From a bacterium (GTDB lineage: Bacteria; Acidobacteriota; Thermoanaerobaculia; Multivoradales; J023): a stretch of DNA of 64,000 nt. Of the stretch, positions 48,308-56,225 are shown piece after piece. Position 1 is the first letter of the stretch; each line of letters starts with the position of its first letter. The notes beneath the pieces were generated by a model that was not told the origin of the DNA, ran no database searches, and saw only the letters and a program-made list of their open reading frames with translations. The stretch is taken from contig JAAELT010000685.1 in assembly GCA_024226315.1 (NCBI GenBank), positions 18,618 through 82,617 of the forward strand. Direction: 5' to 3'. Both the position numbers and the translations under genes were made by a program.

Positions 48308-51214
48308 ATGCGCGACCCAGCAGCCACCCGATTCAAGTACTCCCCAGGCCAGATCCTACGCGAGGGCGACATCGATGACCGCTACGTCCGAGCGCCCCCC
48401 GCGTTCTTCAAACCGAGTCTCTTCGACGTCACGCCGCCGCGCTTCGAAAGCCCACCGATCGTCGATGAGCTCGTTGTCGGGCTGCGCGCCGTGCATCTTC
48501 TCGTCCTCGGCGGTCGCGAGCTCCGGGAGAAGGCGGTTTTCGCCCGCCATCTCGCCTGGCGCCTCGCCGACGAAGTCGCCAACGGGGACACCGTCCCCGT
48601 CTTGCAATGGCACCCCACCTCAAATACTCAGCGCCTCGAAGACACTTTCGAGCGCAATGACAAGAAGCCGATCGTCTTCGTCTTTCCCGATCTGCGGCCC
48701 CAGAACTTCGGTCACGACCTGCGGCTTCTGCACGAAGCGGTCGAGAGCCAAGGGCACTTCGCGATCATCGCGACCGACAGTTCGCTGGAGCAGTGGACTC
48801 CCGACGGGCAGGAGCTCGAGCACGCCTACTGGAAGGAGTATTCCGAGGCCGAAGTCTATGAACCTGACTACCTCACCGACCTCCTCGCCCAGAGGCTGGA
48901 CGACGCCGAGGTCCGGATCCACCTGCCGTCCGGCCTCCTACCTGAGGGACCCGGACACGGCGCGCCCCTCGTCGCTGGCGGATCGACTACATTGCGCGAG
49001 GCTGCCCGCCGGCTCAGGACACCAACCCGCGTCCGTTCTTTCGTCGCCGCCCTGACGGGCGACGGTGCCGTCGCCGAAGCAGCCTGGATCGAGGAGAAGC
49101 TCGTTCAACTCGGTGGCGACGGACACGCCGTCCAACAGTGGTACCGCCGTCTCCCGGTCCGTGAGCAACTCCTGGCCTTCGGTCTGGCGCTCTTCGCAGG
49201 TCTTTTCGAGGATCAAGTCTTCGCCGCTCTCGAAGTGCTGGTCGATGCTGGGTGGCGTTCCTTCGACCCGGAGCTGGCCCACTTCGACTACCACGAGCTG
49301 GCGGGTGTCGCTGCCTACTTCCACGGCCTTGGCAGCAGCTCGCGGATCACCCGGATCGAGACCGGCTCGCCCGAACATCGGCACGCGATCCTCTGTGCGG
49401 CGTGGAAGCTACACCGGCGGCGGATGCTCGTTACCTTGCCGCTGCTCGTCAACATGGCACGCAGCTCCGCCGAGGTCACCCCTTGGACGGCAACCGAGTC
49501 GTCCGACGAGAAGCCGGGCGACGGCACGGTTCCCCCAAATGGCGAGACTGGCGACTCCCCGGGAGCGGCGCGCACTTCCCGCTGGGGGCCCGCCGGCCGT
49601 TGGAGCGAGCTCTTCGGCTCGCCGCAGCGGTGTGTCCAGTTAAGACACACGGTATCGGAGACTCTGAGCCGCATCGGGATCTTCTCGCTCGACGTCGTCG
49701 AGCATTCCCTCGTCGAGCTGGCTCAGAGCTCGAACATCGAGGTCCAGGCCGTTGCCGCCCTTGCCATGGCGAGCTGGCGTGGAGCGGACGACCTCGATGG
49801 CAACGCCGTGGAACCTCGGCTCTTCCAGAACCTGAAGGATTGGCTCGATGAGTCGAGCTCGCGCGAGCTCCTGCAACGGATCGTCTCGTATGGTCACAGT
49901 CGGCCGGATCACGCCCACATGCGCGCTACCGTGGCTCTCACAGTCTCCTACGCAGCGCTCCAAGATCCTCCCGACCAGCTCGCGCCGCCACTTTGCGAAT
50001 TGCTCGAGAAACTTCTCGGCGACGAACACCCGATCGTCCGTGAGCGTTTCAGTAACCACACCTTGCCGCTCGTGGTCGCCCACCACTTCGGGCAGCTTGA
50101 GCCGCTGCTGCGCCGCCAAGTGCTGAGAAACGTCGAGCTGTTGATGAGCTTGGTGGCCGGTCTCGCCGCCGCCGTAGAGGTACGCCCCAGGGACGCTATC
50201 GCACTTCTGAGCCGCTGGTATGACGATGCCCTCGAGCAACCGCGCCAGGATCTGCCAGACGATCAGCTCACGACTCGTGAAACGATGCTCTTCACGGTCA
50301 TCTTGACCTATGCACGGCTGGGAAAGGCCAGATCGTCGTCCTCGCAGCTATCACCACACAAGGTGTCGCTGATCCCGACGGAAGAGGAAATCTTCGATCG
50401 CTTCCGCAAGATCATGGCGCGCGAGCCCCACCCCTCCGTTCGTGAAGTGGTGCTACACGTCTTGGAGCAGCGCGTCGATCGCCTGAAAACCGTGGCGTCG
50501 TTTCTACAGGACTTTGTCTGCGAGGTGACCCTCAATGAAAGGGATTTTCTGGTGCGCTGGCTGACCGATTTCTACCTGCGACAACGGCGCGAGCAGAAAG
50601 GGGGCGAGAGAAACCTGACCGTCGATGGGAAGACATATCCGACCTGGAAACGTCAAGCGCGTCCACAGACGGAGGTCGAGGAACTGATGTACACGTGGCT
50701 GCAAGATAGCGAAAAGCCGGTGAGTAAGCAGCTGGCGATGGACGTCTTCGTGGCCTGGGAAAAGACACCTCTTGCTAAGCGCGAGCGCGCCGCAGAGCGC
50801 CAACGTCGTAAGCCCCGCCGCCCAAAGAAGGCGAGAAAGACCAAACCGCGCTCCAAGCCCGAGCCGACACCAGCTCCACGGCGGTCCAAGCTGCGAGAAA
50901 TCGGTGAGCGGCTACACTGGACGACGCAGAGCCAGCGCGCCGCGATCTTCCTGACAGCGCCGAGGTCACCCGAGCGACAAAAGGCCCTCGAGATACTCTT
51001 GCCGGAATACCTTGAGCTCCGCGCAAAAGGCAACGAGTCGGCGATTGTACGGGCTCTCCGACGATGGGAGGCCGACGGCTACGCTGGGGTGGCGCGCGAT
51101 CTGCGGCGGGCCGTCGTGATTCAGGACAGCTGGGGTCGCGTCGCCTTCGGGTCTGCCATCTTGCTGATGTTGCTCGTCGTACTGATCTTCCAATACCTCG
51201 GAGGGCTCGGATGA
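48308..51214 (+). CDS. STAND-like/HEAT protein with degenerate P-loop and C-terminal membrane anchor
   Basis: 968 aa, ATG 48308 behind GAAGGAGG. Residues about 55-210 have the strand order of an nSTAND-type NTPase (VHLLVLGGRELREKAVFARHLAWRL, KPIVFVFPDLRP, HFAIIATDS), but the P-loop lacks GxGK[ST], so nucleotide binding is doubtful. The middle (about 250-830) is all-helical, probably HEAT-like. A Lys/Arg/Pro-rich linker follows (KKARKTKPRSKPEPTPAP). A single hydrophobic helix at the very end (AILLMLLVVLIFQYLGGL) would tail-anchor the protein with its bulk in the cytoplasm. Its stop overlaps the start of a short CHAT protease (ATGA), suggesting a sensor/effector pair. Family assignment is tentative. 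Confidence 0.75.
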   Translation: MRDPAATRFKYSPGQILREGDIDDRYVRAPPAFFKPSLFDVTPPRFESPPIVDELVVGLRAVHLLVLGGRELREKAVFARHLAWRLADEVANGDTVPVLQWHPTSNTQRLEDTFERNDKKPIVFVFPDLRPQNFGHDLRLLHEAVESQGHFAIIATDSSLEQWTPDGQELEHAYWKEYSEAEVYEPDYLTDLLAQRLDDAEVRIHLPSGLLPEGPGHGAPLVAGGSTTLREAARRLRTPTRVRSFVAALTGDGAVAEAAWIEEKLVQLGGDGHAVQQWYRRLPVREQLLAFGLALFAGLFEDQVFAALEVLVDAGWRSFDPELAHFDYHELAGVAAYFHGLGSSSRITRIETGSPEHRHAILCAAWKLHRRRMLVTLPLLVNMARSSAEVTPWTATESSDEKPGDGTVPPNGETGDSPGAARTSRWGPAGRWSELFGSPQRCVQLRHTVSETLSRIGIFSLDVVEHSLVELAQSSNIEVQAVAALAMASWRGADDLDGNAVEPRLFQNLKDWLDESSSRELLQRIVSYGHSRPDHAHMRATVALTVSYAALQDPPDQLAPPLCELLEKLLGDEHPIVRERFSNHTLPLVVAHHFGQLEPLLRRQVLRNVELLMSLVAGLAAAVEVRPRDAIALLSRWYDDALEQPRQDLPDDQLTTRETMLFTVILTYARLGKARSSSSQLSPHKVSLIPTEEEIFDRFRKIMAREPHPSVREVVLHVLEQRVDRLKTVASFLQDFVCEVTLNERDFLVRWLTDFYLRQRREQKGGERNLTVDGKTYPTWKRQARPQTEVEELMYTWLQDSEKPVSKQLAMDVFVAWEKTPLAKRERAAERQRRKPRRPKKARKTKPRSKPEPTPAPRRSKLREIGERLHWTTQSQRAAIFLTAPRSPERQKALEILLPEYLELRAKGNESAIVRALRRWEADGYAGVARDLRRAVVIQDSWGRVAFGSAILLMLLVVLIFQYLGGLG

Positions 51215-52083
51215 GGCGCTCCGGCCAGCGGAGCGCCGTGGAGCGGATCGCCGCGGAGGTCGCCGCTTACCGGCAGGCGGGCGGGCCGGAGGACCCGAGC
51301 CTGCGAAGTACTTTGCGGCAATTGGACCGCCGCTTGAGACGTCTGTCGCCTGAGGCGTCCGAGCCGGACGTTCTGGCGGCGGCGATCTCGATGCATGAGG
51401 AGCGCGACGCGCCGGTCCGAGCGCTCGTGCGGGACCTGCGGCGTCGATTCTCGCTGCAACAGGAGACCGCGGAGCCGTCCGTTCAAGGAGAGCCCGCTGG
51501 CTGGCCGGGCCCCTTCGACGAACCGATCCGCATCCTCTTCCTCGGCGCCGATCCCGACCCGCAGCGGCGGGTGCGGGTCGACCAGGAATTCCGGGCAATC
51601 CAGGAAGCCCTGTGGAGCGGCGACCGCCACCTTTTCGAGCTGGGGACCCACCCCGCGGTCTCCGTCGGAGAGCTCCAGGAAAGCCTGCACCGTCACCGGC
51701 CGCACATCCTGCACTTCAGCGGCCACGGTGAGGACGACGCGCTCCTCGTCGATGAAGGGGACGTGGCCCGGCGGGTGCCTGCCGCGGCCTTCGCGGCTCT
51801 CGTCGCCCACTTCCAGGCGAAGGGCCTGTGCCGCGTGGTGCTCAACGCCTGCCACACCGAGAACCAGGCGCAGGCGATCGCGCGCGCGATCGACTACGTC
51901 GTCGGCATATCGCGCGCGATCGCCGACCGGGACGCGATCGTCTTCGCGACGGCGTTCTACCTCGCCCTGGCCTACGACGAAGAGCGCGACGTGGCAAAAG
52001 CGTTCGCGCTGGCGTGCAACCGGCTCGCGTTGGGCCAGTCGTCCGAGCGTGAGGTGCCGCGTCTTTTCTGCCGTTCGCGCTGA
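51211..52083 (+). CDS. Short cytoplasmic CHAT protease
   Basis: 290 aa, no signal peptide. Residues 1-80 are a small helical domain (ERIAAEVAAYRQAGG...RDAPVRALVRDLRRRF), perhaps an effector-associated adaptor domain. Residues about 104-280 form a minimal CHAT fold: IRILFLGADPDPQ, catalytic His172 in LHFSGHGED, Cys214 in VVLNACHTE, then YVVGISRAIADRDAIVFATAFY. This is the short CHAT type found next to STAND and VMAP-like genes in conflict systems. It starts inside the stop of the tail-anchored STAND-like gene, so the two are translated together. Its own stop is the TGA of promoter element 10. Confidence 0.88.
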   Translation: MRRSGQRSAVERIAAEVAAYRQAGGPEDPSLRSTLRQLDRRLRRLSPEASEPDVLAAAISMHEERDAPVRALVRDLRRRFSLQQETAEPSVQGEPAGWPGPFDEPIRILFLGADPDPQRRVRVDQEFRAIQEALWSGDRHLFELGTHPAVSVGELQESLHRHRPHILHFSGHGEDDALLVDEGDVARRVPAAAFAALVAHFQAKGLCRVVLNACHTENQAQAIARAIDYVVGISRAIADRDAIVFATAFYLALAYDEERDVAKAFALACNRLALGQSSEREVPRLFCRSR

Positions 52084-52106
52084 ACACTCACCCCTGTTGC
52101 AGTGTC
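52081..52106 (+). promoter_or_regulatory. ECF-type promoter element 10 (for gene at 52154)
   Basis: TGAACAC and AGTGTC, GAAC-18-GTC. The TGA is the stop of the short CHAT gene. It ends 47 bases before the ATG and heads a five-gene unit. Confidence 0.66.
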
Positions 52107-52153
52107 AGAAGGGGCGCTGGGTCCGAGCTCATCACGGCCTCGCCGCTACGATC

Positions 52154-54136
52154 ATGGAAAGACGTCGACCAAGAAAACGTGACCGGAGGGCTCGGCTGTC
52201 CGTTCTCGCCGTGTTGACGCTGGCTGGAGCGCTCGTGGCAGAAGCCGCGCAGCCGGGCGTGGTGGTCAACGACGCGGGCATTCCAGTCAAACTGATCACC
52301 ACCCGCGACACGCAGCTATACAAGCGGCCCGACCGGACCAGCCCGTCTTCGCCGGCACGGATCTTCCGGTACTGGTACGTCCTGCCGCCCGATCCCAGCG
52401 CCTCCTCCCACCGCCTTTCCAAACTCGACTCCGTGACCCAAAACGGTTTCTATCGCGTGGCCTCCGGCGAGAACGAAAGGGGTTTCCAGGGCTGGATGGC
52501 GGCGGAGGACGTGATTCGCTGGAGCCATCGCCAGGCCTTGCGTCCGGCGCCGCGGGGCGGACGCGAGCTGGTGAGCTTCTATGCCTCCCCGTCCGCGGCA
52601 CTCCGGGCACTTGAGACCGGCGACACGAGCGCCGCGACCCACAGCGAGCCGGCCGACGACAACCGCCTGATTCTCATGCCGATCCTGGAGGCGGAGGAGA
52701 AGAGCATCGACGGCGGGAAAGTCCAGCTCTACAGGGTGGCCTTCGTCGCGGCCGAGCCTGGCTCGTCGAGCTCGACACGAACCGGCTCCGGAACGAGCCG
52801 CGCGAACGTCCTGGCGAAAACCACCCTGGATCTGGTCTTCGTGATCGATACCACGGCGAGCATGACGGACCCCATCCGGCAGGTCGCGAGCTCGATCACC
52901 CGGGTGGCCCGCGAGCTGAGCGACCGCCCGAAGCTCAAAGAACGGGTGAGATTCGGCCTGGTCGGATTTCGCGACAGCGTCGGCGGCGTCAATCCTGGCG
53001 CGCTGGGTTACGTAGCGCAAACGTTCTGCGATCTCCAAGAGGGAGCAAACCACAGGGTCTTCCTCCAACGTCTGGCGGCTCTGAAGGTCACGAAGGAGTC
53101 GAGCGAGGACTTTCCCGAAGACGTTCTGGCGGGCTTGAACCTTGCCATGGATGTAGAGCGTCTGGGCTGGAACCCCTTCGCCTGGCGGCAGATCGTCGTC
53201 GTCGGAGATTCGAGCATCAAGAACCCCGAACACCCCGACCGCGACTCGCGCAAGAACGTCGGCGGCGCGACCCTGGAGTCGGTCAGGCATCGGGCGCAGA
53301 AGGATCCGGTCGGGGGCATCCCGGCGGTCGACAGCTTCGTGATCTCGGCGGTGCGGATCAAGAACCCACTCTACGCCGACGATCATGCAGTCGGCGACCG
53401 CCAGTTCCAGCGTCTGATCTCCGGGCGCCGGTACGACGGCAAGATGATTACAGCGGCAGGAGGAGAGGAGCCCGAAGATTTCTCGCGAGAGCTCACGGCG
53501 TCTCTTCTGAAGGGCATCGACGCTTTCGAGAAGCTCGTCACGAGCTCCGCGGCGGCGGTTCCAGCGAGCGCCCGCGGCGGGCTTTCGGCGGCAGACTTTC
53601 CCTATCCGATGCTCGACCTGCTGCGCCGCCTGCCGGACGAAAAGAAGGCCGCCGGCCCGAGCTTCGCGACTCGCTATTGCACCGATGTCGACGCCGAGGG
53701 CAATCGCATCCTGTTACCACACCTGCTTGTTCGCAAGGGGCGGCTTCAGAGTTTCGTCGCCTTCCTTGATCTGATCCAGGGGCTGCTGGAGGAAGCGGGC
53801 GAGCCGGGCTCGCGCGACCTGGGCCCGATCCTCACGCAGCTTCAGATGATGTCGGTGACGCTCAACATCGACGAGCCCATCACCGCCGACCTGAGACTCG
53901 GCCAGTTGCTCTCCGGTCTCCTCGGGTTTCCGGTTCAGACCAGGGTCTTGAGTCTGACGGTGGGAGAGCTGGCGGCGATGAGCGCGGGTCGCTTCCAGGA
54001 ATGGGTTCGCTCCGTCAGCCTATCGCGCAGCACCCTCAAGAGACTTATCGAAAACCCCAACCTCTGGTTCAAGCTGCACCCCAGCGCCGGAGAGCGCGAC
54101 CAGCACGCATTCGTCGCGCTCTCCGACCTGCCATGA
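52154..54136 (+). CDS. Exported SH3-like/vWA domain protein
   Basis: 660 aa, ATG 52154. Basic n-region then signal segment LSVLAVLTLAGALVAEAAQ. The N-terminal SH3-like domain (about 45-150) has VKLITTRDTQLYKRP, FRYWYVLPP and GFYRVASGENERGFQGW. The vWA domain (about 225-430) carries FVIDTTASM and FGLVGFRDS. The long C-terminal domain is helical (about 470-660). First gene of the second vWA-vWA-ABC module. It is about as similar to its downstream neighbour as the minus-strand vWA pair are to each other, so the module was built by duplication. Confidence 0.88.
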   Translation: MERRRPRKRDRRARLSVLAVLTLAGALVAEAAQPGVVVNDAGIPVKLITTRDTQLYKRPDRTSPSSPARIFRYWYVLPPDPSASSHRLSKLDSVTQNGFYRVASGENERGFQGWMAAEDVIRWSHRQALRPAPRGGRELVSFYASPSAALRALETGDTSAATHSEPADDNRLILMPILEAEEKSIDGGKVQLYRVAFVAAEPGSSSSTRTGSGTSRANVLAKTTLDLVFVIDTTASMTDPIRQVASSITRVARELSDRPKLKERVRFGLVGFRDSVGGVNPGALGYVAQTFCDLQEGANHRVFLQRLAALKVTKESSEDFPEDVLAGLNLAMDVERLGWNPFAWRQIVVVGDSSIKNPEHPDRDSRKNVGGATLESVRHRAQKDPVGGIPAVDSFVISAVRIKNPLYADDHAVGDRQFQRLISGRRYDGKMITAAGGEEPEDFSRELTASLLKGIDAFEKLVTSSAAAVPASARGGLSAADFPYPMLDLLRRLPDEKKAAGPSFATRYCTDVDAEGNRILLPHLLVRKGRLQSFVAFLDLIQGLLEEAGEPGSRDLGPILTQLQMMSVTLNIDEPITADLRLGQLLSGLLGFPVQTRVLSLTVGELAAMSAGRFQEWVRSVSLSRSTLKRLIENPNLWFKLHPSAGERDQHAFVALSDLP

Positions 54137-54174
54137 GCCGCAACGACACGACCTCAATCCATGGAGAATCCACT

Positions 54175-56196
54175 ATGCAACCCTACATTCGCCGAACAGC
54201 CGTCCTTTTCCTGATCGTCTGGGCCGTGGGTCTCGGTGAAGCCCTCCTGGCGCAGACCGGAGGAGCCGTCCGCAACGACGGCGGCGTGCCGGTCAAGCTG
54301 ATCACCACCCGCGCGACCCAGCTTCACGCCGAGCCGGCTTCGTCAAGCCGCAGCGCGCCTTGCCCGGCGTTCAAGTTCTGGTACGTGCTGCCGCCGGAGA
54401 AGTCCGCCTCTCGTCATCTGAAGGAGCTATCGTCGTTGACCAAGGACGGCTTCTACCGGGTTGCGGCCGGCGACAGCGAGTCGGAGTTCAAGGGCTGGAT
54501 CGCCAAGGACGATTCGGTGGAATGGCATCACCGGCAGGCGGTGAAGTTCGCGCCGAAGCGCGGTCGCGAGCCGGCGCATTTCTTCGCGTCCAAAGACGCG
54601 GCGACGTCCGCGGCCAGCTCCGGCGACGTCGCCCAGGCGACGCACCGCGAGCCGGAGACCGTGGCCCAGAACCTTGTGCTGATGCCGCTTCTCGACGTCA
54701 AGGACGTCAAGGTCGACGACGCGTCGATGCAACTTTACGAAGTGGCCTTCATGGCAGGGCATCCGGAGACCGCGCCGCCAGGCTCCAACAGCGGAACGAC
54801 CGTGCCCGGCGTCGAAGGAGTAATCACCCCACAGCGGGTGCGGGAGGAGTCGACGGTCGACGTCGTCTTCGTCGTCGACAGCACGGGCAGCATGGAGCAG
54901 GTCATCGCCCAGGTGCGGCGTTCGATCGAGTCGGTGACCCGCCAGCTGGCATCGAACGACCGGTTGCGTCCGCGGCTGCGCTTCGGCCTCGTCGCCTACC
55001 GCGACACGGTGTCCAACATGAGGGCGATGGAATATCTGACGCGGGTCTTCTGCACCCTGGAGGAAGGCAAGGACCACCAGGCCTTCCTGCGGAAGCTGGG
55101 GCAAGTCCGGGAGTCTGGAGAGACCAGCATCGACTATCCCGAGGACGTCCTGGCAGGCGTCGCCAAGGCGATGGAGATGCCGACCTTGAAGTGGAATCCC
55201 CTGGGCTGGAAGCAGATCGTGGTAGTCGGCGATTCGAGCATGAAGGTCCCTGACCATCCAGATCCGAAGAGCCGGCGCAACGAAGGCGGAAGGACCGTCG
55301 CCTCGGTCAAGGCGCGGAATCAGTCAGGCTCGGGCGAGCTCGAGGACTTGACCCAGGCGAACTTCGTCATCTCCGCGGTGCGGGTCAAAGACCCGGAAAG
55401 AACCGAGGACCATCACATCGGCGACCAGCAATTCAATCAGCTGACCGCGGGCCGCGGCTACAACGGCAAGGTCATCCAGACGGTGGGCGGGCGCCGAGCC
55501 GAGGACTTCTCGGGCGCCCTGAGCCGCGCGATCCTCGATGCTCTCGGGAATTTCGATAAATCGGTCCTGCAGGGAGCCGTTCCGGCGGGAGGGAGTCCGG
55601 CGGGAGGATCGCCTGCCGGTGGCGGTACGAGCGCGCCGCGCGGCGCGACCGCCGCCGACTTCCCCTGGCCGGTGCTCGACATCATCGAAGCGGTGAGCGG
55701 CAACGGTGCCGGCAGCGTCCAGTTCCAGAGCCGCTACTCGACGGAGTTCGACGCCGACGGCAACCGCGTCTTCGTACCGCACCTTTTCATCCGCAAAGGG
55801 CAGCTCCTGTCGTTCACCGCCATGCTCGATTTCCTCCAGGGGCAGCTCGAGGACGCCGGCGACCCGGGCAGCCGCGACGTGGCGACGATCGTCAAAGGCA
55901 TGCAGACTGTCTCCGCCACTCTCAACTTGGCGGAGCCGATCACCGGCGACATTTCGATCGAGAGATTCCTCGGTCTGCTGCTGGGCTTTCCGCTCAAGAA
56001 CCCGATCTTCCAGGTGACGATCTCCGATCTGGCGGCGATGTCCCAGACCGACTACAACGACTGGGTCCAGAACGTCAAGGCACAGAAGGACACCTTGAAG
56101 GCCCTGACCGAGAACGCCCATATCTGGAGGAAGCTCCATCACGACGCCAAGGAGCGTGAGGCGCACGCCTTCGTACCGATGAGCGACCTGCCGTAG
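54175..56196 (+). CDS. Exported SH3-like/vWA domain protein (paralogue)
   Basis: 673 aa, ATG 54175 behind GGAG. Signal peptide AVLFLIVWAVGLGEALLAQ. Same architecture as the previous gene: VKLITTRATQLHAEP, FKFWYVLPP and GFYRVAAGDSESEFKGW in the SH3-like part, then a vWA domain with canonical FVVDSTGSM. A short PAGGSPAGG repeat (about 465-480) forms a flexible linker before the helical tail, which again ends in HAFVPMSDLP like its neighbour (HAFVALSDLP). 29 bp before the fused transporter gene. Confidence 0.9.
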   Translation: MQPYIRRTAVLFLIVWAVGLGEALLAQTGGAVRNDGGVPVKLITTRATQLHAEPASSSRSAPCPAFKFWYVLPPEKSASRHLKELSSLTKDGFYRVAAGDSESEFKGWIAKDDSVEWHHRQAVKFAPKRGREPAHFFASKDAATSAASSGDVAQATHREPETVAQNLVLMPLLDVKDVKVDDASMQLYEVAFMAGHPETAPPGSNSGTTVPGVEGVITPQRVREESTVDVVFVVDSTGSMEQVIAQVRRSIESVTRQLASNDRLRPRLRFGLVAYRDTVSNMRAMEYLTRVFCTLEEGKDHQAFLRKLGQVRESGETSIDYPEDVLAGVAKAMEMPTLKWNPLGWKQIVVVGDSSMKVPDHPDPKSRRNEGGRTVASVKARNQSGSGELEDLTQANFVISAVRVKDPERTEDHHIGDQQFNQLTAGRGYNGKVIQTVGGRRAEDFSGALSRAILDALGNFDKSVLQGAVPAGGSPAGGSPAGGGTSAPRGATAADFPWPVLDIIEAVSGNGAGSVQFQSRYSTEFDADGNRVFVPHLFIRKGQLLSFTAMLDFLQGQLEDAGDPGSRDVATIVKGMQTVSATLNLAEPITGDISIERFLGLLLGFPLKNPIFQVTISDLAAMSQTDYNDWVQNVKAQKDTLKALTENAHIWRKLHHDAKEREAHAFVPMSDLP

Positions 56197-56225
56197 GCCG
56201 TATAGGGGCGCTGGAGGAAAAGCTG

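Noticed and set aside
12625..52106. The recurrent TGAACA/GTGTC element as a terminator or mobile repeat
   Set aside because: It has no inverted symmetry, the spacer between the two halves is not conserved, no target duplications flank it, and its fixed orientation toward the next gene fits a promoter better.
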